Shown: one piece after another, positions 1 through 10,588 of the stretch
Layout of the letters: each line of letters starts with the position of its first letter
How positions within the stretch are numbered: position 1 is the stretch's first letter
Assembly (NCBI RefSeq): GCF_015706575.1
Contig: NW_024037052.1
Coordinates: 13,380,711-13,444,710 of the forward strand
Direction: 5' to 3'
Length of the DNA: 64,000 nucleotides
Source: Patiria miniata
Taxonomy: Eukaryota; Echinodermata; Asteroidea; Valvatida; Asterinidae
Made by a program: the position numbers and the translations under genes
Notes under the pieces: model-generated
Database searches by the model: none
The model's input: the letters and a program-made list of their open reading frames with translations, nothing else
What the model was told of the DNA's origin: nothing

Positions 1-339
1 GTGACCTAATAAACTAAACAAATGATTTTAGTTCAGTCTCCAGGGTGCCGTTGGATAAAATTTATCCTTAATCATTCTAGGCAGCACTGAATTTTACGCT
101 AACACTTCTCATGTCGTGAACAAAATGCGAAATTATCGTTTCTAATTCTAGTAATAAAATGTATAATAAAAAAGTATTTAAATTGCTCATAAATGTTAGT
201 CAAAATACAGTGTATGGTATTATATGTAGTCTATTAATGTTTTTGTGTCAATTTTGGGGCGATTAATATTAATAAATGCAGCAGTTTTTGTGCAGAAGTA
301 TTTGCTTTATATTTTCAAGGTTGCCCAAACCCAGCCTTG
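1..339. other. AT-rich noncoding sequence
   Basis: AT-rich DNA with no convincing reading frame, splice site or repeat boundary. I see nothing to annotate here. Confidence 0.5.
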
Positions 340-570
340 AAAAATGACCAGTAAATGCTTGAAAGCTGAAGCATTTACTCCTTTTTGTTCATACGAAATG
401 AAGTAAACACTTCTAGTCTAGCGAAAGCTAGCAAGTAAAAAGTAAATACTTTTAGCTTTCAGCAAATGCTTTCCTGTAAAAGCATTTGCTTCATTTTTAT
501 TCATACAAATGCAAGTAAATGCTTAAAAATGGGTAGTAAAAACAAATGCTAGTTTTTATACATACGACCC
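340..570. repeat. Short palindromic AGTAAATGCTT repeats
   Basis: The motif AGTAAATGCTT and its reverse complement AAGCATTTACT (variant AAGCATTTGCT) recur several times within about 230 bp, in both orientations, so the strand can fold on itself. It may be a decayed fold-back MITE; no target-site duplication could be fixed. No protein is encoded. Confidence 0.4.
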
Positions 571-1057
571 AGTGTAACTGACTAACTGCTTTAATAATTG
601 ATACATGAAATAACCTAAATACTTCACTCAAATTTCTGTCTCTCTTTCTCACCTATTCATACCCCCAAAAAAGTAAGGAATGTTAAATGAAGTTAAATCT
701 TTTAATTTTTGTGGCTTTTTTTTTTCCAATTTTTGTTGTTAAGCATATATTCATGAAAATGTAAAAACTGATAACTAATACAAATTACGAATTTACAAAT
801 TGACTGTCAATTGAGAAAGATAGGTATTCTTTTCTTGTACTATTTTCTCTGTATCATTGAGATGTAAACATTCACGAAAAACAAAAAACTAAGAACTATA
901 AGGATATAATAATAATACATGTATATGGATTTATAAAGCGCACATTGTACATTACACATGGCACTGCAGCAACACATATACAATTGATTAACGTGGCGAA
1001 AACTGACTTCTATTATTCAAAAACAAGTTAGACAGTATATAAATAGCTGTGTCTGTA

Positions 1058-2564
1058 AGGGAATATACAACATTTGCAAACATCAAAAAAACAAAATTAC
1101 CAAATTATTATGAAATACCTTACTGAACTGTAAGGGAATGACAGTCTAAAGCATCCTGCTAAATTATGCAGAGTTGTAACGAGTCACTGATTTTTGTGAC
1201 TCGAGTCGAGTCGAGTCATTTTAAAGAAGTGACTCGAGTCGAGTCGTGTCATTAGGTCAACAAGGTCGAGTCGAGTCGAGTCGAGTCACAGAGTGTGGTC
1301 GAGTCGAGTTGAGTCGAGTCAAGTATTTAGCTCGAGTCAATTCGAGTCACAAATATTTGAACACTAAATTACAATAAAAAGCAACAAACACAAGAGAGAA
1401 AAAATACAAGGCACCAGTCTATTACGGAAATCCAAAGACATAAAGTATGCTGTATGGTACCCAACCAACAGTTTCCATTGCTAGCTCACGTCACAGATAA
1501 GAAGATGTGAAACTTCGGTCTTATAACCAGTTTGGCTTCGGGTCTAGATTTTGTTGTTCGCTGATCGCTGACAACGTTAAAACCTAATTGCATTAACAAA
1601 ACTGTTTCTGATTATTTAAAGGTGGGCCCGTCCATATCCATTTTTTTGTGTGAAATCGGGACATGATTTTAGCCAGCATTCAACCAAGAACTTCAAAATC
1701 GCCCGAAACCAATGATGAAACCACGGATTGAGAAATGCGTTTTAAGTCTGGTTCCGGGTTTAGCATTACATGCTATAGAACCACAAGGTGGGAGTCCGCG
1801 ACACGGTGTATGTTTGTTGTTTCATTATGGAGGGAGGAAACAGACTGCCGCTGTATATAAACGTACATTATTCACGAACATTAACGTGACGTGAACAAAA
1901 ACTGGCAACGCGAACGGCGCAGCGTAAGTCATTGCAAATATTTTTCGCAAGTAAGTTTTGCTTTTATTTTGGGACTCAAGTCTTATTAGCCTTCCTCGAG
2001 TCGAGTCGAGTCATTCTGATGAGGGACTCGAGTCGAGTCGAGTCATTTGCTCGCAGTGACTCGAGTCGAGTCGAGTCATTTACCCGTCGGGACTCGAGTC
2101 GAGTCGAGTTGCCAAAAATGTGACTCGAGTCGGACTCGAGTCGAGTCATTGACTCGAGTCATTACAACTCTGAAATTATGGCACCTGGTGTGCTGACATT
2201 TCCAAGAAAAGTGGTATTTTTTTTATCAATTTCCAACGCTGGTCTGTCAAACAGTGTTGGACAAAAACTTTTTTTTTTACAAATACTGCTCCAAATTTAT
2301 CATATTTACCCCCGGTAGTTTGTCCACATTTTCTTTGCAATCGATTACACACCTGTGAACGGGTACAAGCCAGCTCGCTAGACTGTTCCCTGACCTTAGT
2401 TACAATTCCCCGACGTCTATAAATTGCTCTGTTTCATCTTAAGTGGGGTCAGGGAACCAGACTTCAAAAAAATGATTGTTTTCCTTGGTTTTTCCAGCAT
2501 CTACGAAACCCCCAAATCCATCCATTTTTAAAATTACAACAAAAGCAACTGTTGTATATTCCCT
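1058..2564. mobile_element. TTAA-flanked MITE, copy A (interrupted)
   Basis: The termini read AGGGAATATAC... and ...GTATATTCCCT, followed by TTAA on the right; the left four bases are TGTA, a decayed TTAA. The same family occurs at 38797-39126 and 43214-43731 with exact TTAA on both sides. The related unit 3 (about 27850) lacks the element and has TTCAG at the site. A TTAA target suggests a piggyBac-like origin, which is inference because no transposase is present. Copy A is split by a 1-kb hAT-type insertion at 1169-2172; without it the element is about 0.5 kb, the size of copy C. Confidence 0.7.
1169..2172. mobile_element. hAT-type non-autonomous element rich in GAGTC repeats
   Basis: A 1004-bp insertion starting CAGAGTTGTAACGAGTCA and ending TCATTACAACTCTG, giving terminal inverted repeats of at least 12 bp of the CAG...CTG type typical of hAT elements. 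It is flanked by a perfect 8-bp duplication, AAATTATG, at 1161-1168 and 2173-2180. Both arms consist of many GACTCGAGTC-type repeats, themselves palindromic. The middle (about 1340-1985) is unique sequence with no transposase frame. It sits inside MITE copy A, so it is the younger insertion. Confidence 0.85.
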
Positions 2565-2905
2565 TTAAGTTCTGTTTTGATTAAGAAATAAGAATTGAAA
2601 AGTGAAATTAATTGATATCTGAAAACCAACAGTTGATAACTAAAACCTGAAAACACAATGTCCTCAGTAATTGGAACAAACAGGCTGACTAGAGTGGGAT
2701 CGTCCTCCAGCAAATTTCTTTTTCAACTTTATAACTCACACTGTCCACACTAACGGTTACAACTTATAACTTTATGGGTGAGACATGGGAGGTGGATTGC
2801 CAAGCTGTCTTTTTTGTTAATTTTTGTTTTTAAACATTCCTGTATTATCCATGATTGCACTGATAAATCCATGTAATTCTGCTGATTCACTGGATATGTA
2901 GGAAA
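2565..2905. other. Noncoding sequence downstream of first paralogue
   Basis: AT-rich sequence that matches about 27865-28000 in unit 3 for its first part (both contain a stretch like TTCTGTTTTGA then GAATTGAAAAGTGAAAT). No reading frame or RNA gene is seen. It would hold the 3' UTR of the minus-strand gene that ends at 2906. Confidence 0.45.
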
Positions 2906-3832
2906 TTACTTGGCCATCTTTAAGCTCCATTCTCTCACTGTCCGTGCTGTGTCATTGTCTGTCAGCCATTTATCTGTCAGTTGATGCCTTAGTCGTTTAT
3001 ATTCTTCATCAGACTTTTTTATGCTGCGCACGATTTCCTTTTGGTCTTTGTCACATACAAGGCTCAGTCCGGCCATCCTATCTGATATTCTCCATTCTCT
3101 CACTGTCCGTGTTGTCTCATTGTCTCTCACCCATTTATCTGTCAGTTGATGCCCTTCTCGTTTATATTCTTCATCAAACATTTTTATGTTGCGCGCCATT
3201 TCCTCTTGCTCTTGGTCCCTGAGCTTTTTAAATGGCAGTGGAAACCTTTCTTTTTCAAATGCAAGGTAATCAAAAATTTGTGTGCTTGCAAATCCAAATC
3301 GTTCACACACGGCATGCTTTGATTTAATGAAGGTCGTGATGAAATGTTGAGTGGTGAGAACCCATTCTGTTGGCGTAGGAAAGTTTAAATCTTTCGCTGC
3401 TTCCTTGGGTACCTTGTGTCCAAATGCAGCCCGTACTTTTAGTTCTACTTGCAAAACTGATGTGCTGTCAATTGGATCATGAGGGAGGACAAATAGGGTA
3501 GATGTCTTCGATGTACCTAATTGTTTATTTATCGCTTTCTCCACAACCTCCATTCGGTTGTCAGTTCCTCTTGTTGTGTCAACTCGGGTAAGCCCAATCT
3601 TGCAATACTTCCATATTGAGTCACCTCGCTTCGTAACATAAGATTTATCATTAATTACAACGCCATAAATATGAGCTCTCTTTCCTTGACTGACATATTC
3701 GTTATGCGGTCGACAGCGGCTCTCGTTCAGTGCCTCTATTAACATTTTGCCATGGTTTTCAGTCCAAAACCATTCAAAGAAGTCCTCATTTTCTGCGAGT
3801 TCATCAAAGTTTTGCTTGGTGTTACTTGCCAT
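2906..3832 (-). CDS. GIY-YIG/T5orf172-like protein, paralogue 1
   Basis: Single-exon frame of 308 residues starting MASNTKQ, the same start as both paralogues in this window. The conserved core (about residues 45-170) has an IYGVV strand, then YCKIGLT, then an NRM arginine about 15 residues later, then a VE glutamate followed by RAAFGH, and finally TEWVLTT. That order (Y/I-Y-G, KIG-T, R, E, EW) resembles the GIY-YIG fold family T5orf172/MUG113. This assignment is my inference; the family is otherwise unknown to me. The C-terminal tail contains two copies, about 56 residues apart, of a roughly 30-residue block (EEYKR..HQLTDKW..DN.T.RTVREW). The intact frame, conserved start and shared upstream sequence argue that it is a real gene. 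No signal peptide or membrane segment is seen. Confidence 0.7.
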   Translation of the reverse strand: MASNTKQNFDELAENEDFFEWFWTENHGKMLIEALNESRCRPHNEYVSQGKRAHIYGVVINDKSYVTKRGDSIWKYCKIGLTRVDTTRGTDNRMEVVEKAINKQLGTSKTSTLFVLPHDPIDSTSVLQVELKVRAAFGHKVPKEAAKDLNFPTPTEWVLTTQHFITTFIKSKHAVCERFGFASTQIFDYLAFEKERFPLPFKKLRDQEQEEMARNIKMFDEEYKREGHQLTDKWVRDNETTRTVREWRISDRMAGLSLVCDKDQKEIVRSIKKSDEEYKRLRHQLTDKWLTDNDTARTVREWSLKMAK

Positions 3833-4473
3833 GATTTGTTGCTTTCAGTAGTTTTTTCCATTAAATGCGGTTCAAAATGGTGTAATACAAGTAGAAAATA
3901 TTCCAGCAGGAAATTACCGGTAGTCTACATGTCCACCTGATAGCTGTGTGGCTTTTGGCTTACTGTGTCTGTCTGGTTTACTGATTTCAAGTGCCAGCAA
4001 AAACAGGGCGTTGTTTAATTTTATCACAGCTGAGCACACACGTATAGTGCAAAATGGACCAGTTGATTCTTCAAAAAAGGGGAGTACACTCCAACATCAA
4101 AGCCTATGAATATTCTTTCTCCCATCTATAATTTCATTGTACTAACCAGATTCATATCTGAATCTATGTTGGCTCAAAGTGGCTAAAATCACTCACACTC
4201 AATTGCAGTAAACTTTATTTTTGAGTTTTGTGAACAAAAGTGCTGAATCGTTTTTATAGGTTTCATTCTAGGACCGCTAAGGAGAACAGTTCATTGATAA
4301 GTGACGGGGCCCCAGTAAAATAACATAGATTAAGTGTGTAAATAGAAAGCAAATTGCAGGCTTGTCCTAGTTGATAGAGTATTGTGATATTATACAAATA
4401 CAACATGGTTTGTGGGGAAATAGTGAATACTAATGACCCCGAGGTGTTGGATGATTGGGACTATCTCATCAGG
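3833..4473. other. Upstream region of paralogue 1
   Basis: Noncoding sequence 5' of the minus-strand gene. About 3930-4130 is clearly homologous to 30230-30550, upstream of paralogue 3, and more weakly to 10660-10800, upstream of paralogue 2. Shared stretches include TGATAGCTGTGT and GACCAGTTGATTCTTCAAAA. It may therefore contain the promoter, but I see no consensus TATA box in this copy. Confidence 0.5.
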
Positions 4474-4862
4474 CAGCTGCGGTATTTCATTCGTCCATGT
4501 CACCATGTTTTTGACCATGCAGTATTTGGATAAAGTGAAACATTATTTTAATTTAAGGAGACAGACATAATAGAAACTTAATTTTGTATCATTTAATAAC
4601 TTTAGGCAGCTGCGGTATTTCATTCGTCCATGTCACCATGTTTTTGATCGTGCAGTATTTGGATAAAGTGAAACATTATTTTAATTTAAGGAGACAGACA
4701 TAATAGAAACTTAATTTTGTATCATTTAATAACTTTAGGCAGCTGTGGTATTTCATTCGTCCATGTAACCATGTTTTTGATCGTGCAGTATTTGGATAAA
4801 GTGAAACATTATATTAATTTAAGGAGACAGATAGAAACTTAATTTTGTATCATTTAATAACT
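4474..4862. repeat. Tandem repeat, about 135 bp x 3
   Basis: Three head-to-tail copies of a unit of about 125-138 bp starting GGCAGCTG(C/T)GGTATTTCATTCG and ending ATCATTTAATAACTTTA. Copies start near 4471, 4602 and 4738. The third has lost a few bases (GACATAATAGAA shortened to GATAGAA). No coding potential. Confidence 0.85.
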
Positions 4863-4961
4863 TTAACATTCACGCAAAACACTGCATTTATTTTTATTGT
4901 GTAAAATTTCACCCACTTCCTCCTCGGTTAAAATCGCAAAGCGAGCTCCACTGGTCGCCAT
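4863..4961 (-). pseudogene. Possible first-exon fragment, MATS...RFA type
   Basis: A 32-residue minus-strand frame from the ATG at 4959-4961 starts MATSGARFAILTEEEVGEIL. It resembles the N-termini of Crypton/KIAA1958-like proteins of marine invertebrates (Met-Ala-Ser/Thr, Arg-Phe-Ala, Leu-Thr-acidic, Leu-Leu). It stops after 32 codons at the edge of the tandem repeat at 4474-4862, and no good GT donor is visible. It may be a stranded exon fragment or chance. Confidence 0.2.
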
Positions 4962-5795
4962 ATTGATGTACGCCGTAATAGACTGACACATGCAACTGTC
5001 CCCACTGGTGTTCTCCACGGTACGCACGTAAAGCACATGCGTCGTTGGTATTAAAAGAGATATCACAGTACTGGAACAAATCTAACTGCTGTGACCCAGG
5101 TGTGTGATAGTACCTCCCTGGTTTTTGCCCGTCACGCGCTCGTGCGAAGATGCGGGGTGATAGTAAAAACTTTCACACGGTCGAGTTGCTTGAATGGACC
5201 AATGAAATGCCGTGATTGCCTGATGAATATTTATGAGGTATAGTAAAAGGCATCTATAAGTATCCGGCCAATTGGAAATATTGAAAAACTGAAATGCAAA
5301 GTTGAAGCTTAATTCTTGGGGTAATGTATGTGTGCAGGGTGAGTGTCCTTAATGTACATAGAGCTTTCTGAGAGCTTATAAGAAACATCTACTCAATATT
5401 ACTTGGGACTGGGAGGGACCTGAACTCACGACCACCTGCTTACAAGTACAGATGGATAACCACTCAATTACATGTATGCATCTTCCAATTCAAATTTTAC
5501 ATCAGGAGGATTTATATTAAAAGGTAAAGTTCACTTGCATCAATAGAGGAGAAAGTTTTGGAGTTGGGGGGGTGCACCACTCCCCCAATTATGAATGCTT
5601 TTGTCGGCCAAATTGTCCTCATGTCGGTACGATTGAGGTTCCGTCAGCAACTGTGCCGAGATTAAGAGTGTCACCAATTATCAGATACCGGTAGCACCCA
5701 TGGTTGTCTGCTTTGACCAGCGCACCCTATAGGAAGCTGGTGTCTTTCTTACAATATTAGTCAAATTTAACAATTAAAAAGTGCACCACTTTCTA
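4962..5795. other. Noncoding, partly duplicated sequence
   Basis: No supported gene. The stretch around 5400-5500 is shared with about 30890-30980. The rest is unique AT-rich sequence up to the start of the 2.3-kb repeat family at 5796. Confidence 0.4.
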
Positions 5796-6614
5796 AAACT
5801 CCTTCCCAGGCTTATATTTGAAATGACAGCTGAAAATGAAATTCACTCGTATAGAACGAAATATAATACATGTATTGTGTTCTTATAGTTTTAAAACTTT
5901 CGTGAAAAATGCCGAAACAATGAAAGGCTTTAGTTTGGTGTCATGGAAGGACTGATGACACTGCATGAGGCTAGAATGCCATGATTTTACCCAAACCAAC
6001 TCCAAATTCCTTTGATGTTCAATTCAACTATGTGAAAGAAACTTTTTTTTGGCTGAAATAGGTTGTAGAAAGACTGAGTAAGGCCAACAAAAAAATGGTT
6101 CTGCTTCCGATTACATGTCGGTTTCAGAATAGGGTCGATTGGTCGGTTGGTCGGGAAACATTCTATTTTGCACTTTTTTATGCTGATTTGCTCATGCTTT
6201 GGTCGCGGGTGTCCAGTAGTACGAAAAATGTGCTCCACAAAAGTCATCAAAACTTGCCTCCTAAAACAACAAACAGTGAATTTTGCTTTAATTAAAATAA
6301 ATGTTTTTACAACAGACGAGTGGGGAGTTTGGTGGTTGCATGGGCATCGCGAGGGCTCAGGGCAAAACAAACAAACAAACAAACAAACAAAAATAGGTGC
6401 TTTTAATTTGTTGGGGGGGGGGGGGGGGGGTGGTCGCGGTGGGTGGGCAAAAATCCCCCTGCCCACCCTCGAAAAACTGATAAATTGAGAATATGCTGGA
6501 AAAGTACAGGACTTTTGGGGCAAAATGTGTGTTGCCCCCTCTGGAAAAAAAACCTGGCGACGCCCATACCTGGTTCCACAAGGGCAGATCTACATGTAGC
6601 TTTCACACCCTGCT

Positions 6615-6657
<43 letters not shown>

Positions 6658-6790
6658 TGTCCCCATGAAATGTTGAAACCTAGGATGTTTTCTCTTGCAT
6701 TTTAAGGCAATTTGAGAATGAACACATTTAAGAACTTTAGCATTCAATTTATTATTTTGCTAAAATTCAAGTGTTAATTAACATTAAAAC
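5796..6790. repeat. Isolated partial copy of the 2.3-kb tandem unit
   Basis: From TCTAAAACTCCTTCCCAGG onward this matches the units at 11304, 14101, 16375, 19403, 21703 and 24017, including the segment GTTCTGCTTCCGATTACATGTCGG and the G-runs. It breaks off at about 6790. It carries a pure run of 42 G at 6615-6656, where other units have 8-17. Frames here exist only because of the homopolymers and are not genes. Confidence 0.85.
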
Positions 6791-7166
6791 GGCACAAAAG
6801 GGGCATTCTTGATTAAAATTCAAAGCTATTGTATCTCTGGAATGGTCTAATGAAGATTCTGGCTTATAGATGCATGTTTGACTTTAACATTAAAGCCACA
6901 TTAAAGACCAATGATCATTCTTTTTTTCCCTCAAAATTATGCAGCACATGAGAAACAATTGTGTCTGGAGAAGAGAGAAACTTTGTTAAAATTAGGCCTC
7001 TTTCAAAAGTATCTTGCTGCAGTATGGATACCAAATGTCATATGGTAAACAGTTGTACAAATGTAAACTTAAAGTAGTGAGGGTTTGTGATGGTAACAGC
7101 ATATATGGAAGAATCTTTTTTGAGAAGAAGTGTGGTTCTTAAAAGAACCGTTTGGTTGTGAAACTC

Positions 7167-7200
7167 GACGTTCCGATCTGCATGCTCTGATCGTCTCCAG
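7167..7200 (-). other. Hammerhead-like hairpin motif, copy 1
   Basis: On the minus strand it reads CTGGAGA, then CGATC, a loop, GATCG, then GAACGTC. The layout CTGANGA / stem II / GAAAC-GTC is the core of the minimal hammerhead ribozymes known from Penelope-like and related retroelements. Here the core is altered (CTGGAGA for CTGANGA; GGAAC for GAAAC), so activity is doubtful. Related copies are at 25164-25197 and 36612-36645. Confidence 0.4.
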
Positions 7201-7244
7201 GAGAAAGCCAAGACAGGGTGGATGAGGCTGTATTTTTAGGGCTG

Positions 7245-7680
7245 GATGATTACTGAGGCGTGGAGTTGTGGACACTGAAGGTTGATCGCTGAGGCGTGGA
7301 GTTGTGGATGCTGAAGGCTGATTGCTGGGCGTGGAGTTGTGGATGCTGAAGGCTGATCACTGAGGCGTGGAGTTGTGGATGCTGAAGGTTGATCGCTGGG
7401 GCGTGGAGTTGTGGATGCTGAAGGTTGATCGCTGGGGCTTGGGTTGTGGATGCTGGAGGTTGATCGCTGGGGCGTGGAGTTGTGGATGCTGAAGGCTGAT
7501 CGCTGAGGATGGAGTTGTGGATGCTGAAGGCTGAATGCTGGGGCGTGGAGTTGTGGATGCTTAAGGCTGATCACTGGGGCGTGGAGTTGTGGATGCTGAA
7601 GGCTGATCGCTGAGGCGTGGAGTGTGGACGCTGAAGGCTGATCGCGGAGGCATGGAGTTGTGGATGCTGTTGGTGGGGGA
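7245..7680. repeat. 36-bp minisatellite, about 12 copies
   Basis: The unit is about 36 bp, with a consensus built on GGCGTGGAGTTGTGGATGC followed by TGAAGGCTGATCGCTGA. Copies are direct, adjacent and slightly degenerate; two lack a base. Long frames on the minus strand (Pro/Ser/His-rich) exist only because 36 is a multiple of three. Copy 2 of the host element has four units, so the array is length-variable. Confidence 0.9.
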
Positions 7681-8494
7681 GTGGGGTGTGCTCACTATAA
7701 AACTGGTTCTTTTCAGAACCACACATCTTCTCATAAGAGATTCTTCCACATGGTGTTACCTCAAACCCTCAATAGTTTACACTACCACCATGCAAAGTTT
7801 CAAATTTTAAAGGTAAACTATGTCCTCTTTCTCAAAAACAAATTTGTTTTCCAGGTGAAAATTTAGACTTATGCCAACAAGCCATCATAACAAACATGAC
7901 TTTAGAACAATTAGAATCATTAATGATGTTTCAACAATATTTTGCACAATATACAAGCCATTCTGCTAATCTACAATCATTTAAACCATCCTACTTTTTT
8001 TAGAAGCAAAGATGCTTTAAAAAAGAAGTAAAAATACCATTATTTCCAACAATAATTAGGATTAAATGAAAATGCTAATGACATACTATGTAATTATACA
8101 TGCAGTCGGTGACATTCCAATCGTACACCTTTTAATCACGTAATCTAAGAATGTCTTGTTGGCTTTTTCCTCTATCCCTTAAAAATAATTTCATCAACTT
8201 CAAAATGGAATAGAAATAAAAATTGAAGTAAATCAAGAACTTTCTTAAAATCCTTTTTTAAAGTGTTAGTTTATAGGCCCCTTGCGTTGTTTATCTTTCC
8301 TTATTTTGCAGTGAACATTTTTTTGTCATAAAAGTGAAATTGGTTCATGTTTGCAATAAATTTCTCACAAAACTGAATGAGACAAATAAGTGGATTTGCT
8401 TGGCACATGGATATATATCCATCACGAAAGCTGCACTTTTCAATAGTGCAAAGTAGGAATATCATCGATGGTTTGTTTTGAATGATTGGCTGTT

Positions 8495-8835
8495 AATTTA
8501 TTTAAATCTTTATTTAATAATTGTTTTTTGCAGCATATACAAGCCATTTCTAAAAAGTTTACCTTGATAATCTACAATCATATGTCTTACATGTACTTTT
8601 TTAAAAATTGATTTAAATATTTATTTAACAATTGGTTTTCTTCGCAGCATATACAAGCCATTTCTAATACGTTTACCTTGATAATCTACAATCATATGTC
8701 TTACATGTACTTTTTGTTAAAATTGATTTAAATCTTTATTTAACAATTGTTTTTTTTGCAGCATATACAATCCATTTCTAATAAGTTTACCTTGATAATC
8801 TACAATCATAATATGTCTTACATGTCCTTTTTTTT
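8495..8835. repeat. Tandem repeat, about 114 bp x 3
   Basis: Three copies of a unit containing GCAGCATATACAAGCCATTTC and GTTTACCTTGATAATCTACA (at about 8533, 8645 and 8760). The duplicated block at 26200-26530 also has three copies. Each contains TTTTTTGCAG or TTCTTCGCAG, acceptor-like, but there is no exon after it. Confidence 0.85.
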
Positions 8836-9783
8836 TTTTACTGAATATACCATTAATAAAAAATTATAGAGAACATTCACCAAATTCGAATAAAACCCTC
8901 CTATGCACACATACATTCTGTGCCAAGATTTCCTTTCAGTTAAAATCAATCAAGTGACTGTTTTCAACAGTTCAGAGCTCCCAGCCAACAAAGAACAGGA
9001 TTGACTGGCTGTGACTTCTTATGTAACTTGATACGGCTATGCCTTGACTGTAGGTGATTGATAAACCAGCTGTGTCTACCACTTGCCTGCTTTTGTCTGT
9101 TGACAGAATTTGACTAGTCATAGTGCTTGCTAGAAATATGATCTGACTGTTGGTGACTAGCCTGTGTAACAGGCATGGCAGGGAAGTGGATGGAGTTTTG
9201 ACTGTCTGTGACTGTTTAAACAGTTGGATGATTACAAATAGCATAGAAAGATGTTAAACTTTGTACAAAATTAAATTCCATTATTCCATTTTCATTGACA
9301 GTATTGATTAATCAACAGCTGGCTCATTTTTGTACCAATTGGTAAATATAAATGATGCTAACAACGGAATGAGCTAATCGTCCTGTCACGGTTTCCAAAC
9401 ATTATAGTCTGGACAATACCTCACCAAATATCTCAGTTTTGTGTTTTTGTGTGGAATTTGTTTCCACACAAAAGCCACAAGGTGTTGTGGCTTGAGAATT
9501 TTTTGTTTGGGAAGTGTCTCTTTAAAGTGACCTTTAAATGTAACTGACTAACTACTTTAATAATTAATGAAATAACCTAAATACAAGTATTGTTGCAAGT
9601 TTCAGTCAAATTTCTGTCTCTCTTCCTCACCCATTCATAAAAGTAAACATAAGGAATGTTAAATAAGCTAAAATGGGGGGCTCATTCACGTTTATTAAAC
9701 AGTCTCATTTTCCTTCCATCCTGTACTGTTTACATTTCTTGCCTGACATAGTTCCCTATGGTGGGTGTGCTCCATTACCTCTA
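8836..9783. other. Duplicated noncoding sequence
   Basis: No gene supported. The whole stretch is homologous to about 26520-27370 (for example GGATTGACTGGCTGTGACT and CGTCCTGTCACGGTTTC). It includes a short inverted motif, TTTGTGTGGAATTTGTTTCCACACAAA, at about 9445-9475, that can form a hairpin. Confidence 0.5.
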
Positions 9784-10588
9784 TTAGTCATCAAGCCGCA
9801 ACTTGCCTAAGTCATCTTCCATTTCTGATGTTGCCTTTGGGGTTGTGCCACCAGTGCTCCTGCGTGATGATTTCTTGGATTCCGAGCTTGGTGTGGTTCT
9901 TTGGCTCATCTTAAGTGAAAATTCCTTCAGTGCTTCTTCGTCTGGAAAGCAGAGGTTTTTCAGTGCATCTGCAGGTACTGGATTCGTTTCCTCGTTAAAT
10001 TTACAGCCCTTAAACACTATAGTGCTTGCATATCCATGGTCTTCGGACATGTCATTGATTTTCTGCTTGATTTTGTCGATAAAACCTTGAGTGGTAATGA
10101 CCCATTCGGTTGGCACAGCAAAGTTTAGATCTTTTGCTTTTTCCTTGGGTACTTCGTGTCCAAATGCAGCCCTTATCCTTTTTTCCACCTTCAAATCTGG
10201 GTGTGCAGTCAGTTAGGTGAATGGAGAGGCAGAAGAGCACAGCTGCAGCTTTCGAACATTGGTATTGTTTATTTATTTCACTCTTTACAGTCTCCATCCG
10301 ATTATTAGTTCCGGGCGTTGTGTCAACTTGAGTGTACCCAATCTTGCAAAATTTCCACTCTTTCTTGCTATCCTTTAAGTCAAACGGGTAGTTTACAACA
10401 ACACAATATATGAAAGGCTTCTTTCCTCGACTTATGAAGTTGTGAAATGGATCACTTTGACCTTTGTTCAGTTCATCTATCAACTTATTGCCATTTTTTC
10501 CGCTCCAAAACCAATGCTTGAAGGCCTTGAGGTTTTCTTTATTGTTCAGGATCAATTCATTCCACTTTGGTATTGCATTACTTGCCAT
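9784..10588 (-). pseudogene. GIY-YIG/T5orf172-like paralogue 2, frameshifted
   Basis: The N-terminal frame starts MASNAIPK at 10588 and shows IYCVV, FCKIGYT and NNRME. The C-terminal half (VEKRIRAAFGH, then TEWVITT and a Ser/Lys-rich tail) is in another frame from about 10194 down to 9784. The switch falls near 10195-10215, where both frames encode a recognisable Thr-Pro junction, so a single-base indel is the simplest cause. Apart from that the two halves cover the paralogues' full length. It may be a young pseudogene, a polymorphic null or a sequence error. Confidence 0.7.

Larger units (their letters stand above)
551..5530. repeat. Segmental duplication unit 1 (gene plus flanks)
   Basis: Blocks on both sides of the gene at 2906-3832 recur around the paralogue at 29400-30122, and partly around the one at 9784-10588. 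On the downstream side of the gene, the stretch containing TAACTGACTAACT and the block with AAGGAATGTTAAAT are found near 551-700, 9535-9670 and 27230-27365. On the upstream side, the stretch beginning TGATAGCTGTGTGGC and the one with GACCAGTTGATTCTTCAAAA are shared between about 3930-4130 and 30230-30550. A block around 5400-5500 (GGGAGGGACCTGAAC) recurs near 30900. Unit 1 also carries insertions absent from unit 3, notably the MITE at 1058-2564. Confidence 0.7.
7055..7800. mobile_element. Fold-back element with minisatellite core, copy 1
   Basis: The left end (about 7062-7155, with GAGGGTTTGTGATGGTAACA and GGAAGAATCTTTTTTGAGAA) is repeated in inverted orientation at about 7695-7795. This gives imperfect terminal inverted repeats of about 90 bp, each containing a GGTTCTT(T/A)(T/A)(C/A)AGAACC palindrome. 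Between them are a hammerhead-like hairpin (7167-7200) and 12 copies of a 36-bp repeat. A second copy with only four 36-bp repeats lies at 25050-25500. No protein is encoded. The target duplication is not resolved because both copies sit in duplicated flanks. Confidence 0.7.

Noticed and set aside
5987..6747. Several overlapping frames on both strands with Pro-rich or Gly-rich stretches
   Set aside because: They span G homopolymers of the 2.3-kb repeat unit, differ between units and have no domain; artefacts of the repeat.
7236..7749. Long Ser/Pro/His-rich frames and a regular 36-bp repeat that could be read as a CRISPR array or repeat protein
   Set aside because: The repeats are directly adjacent with no spacers, in a eukaryotic fold-back element; the frames persist only because the period is a multiple of three.
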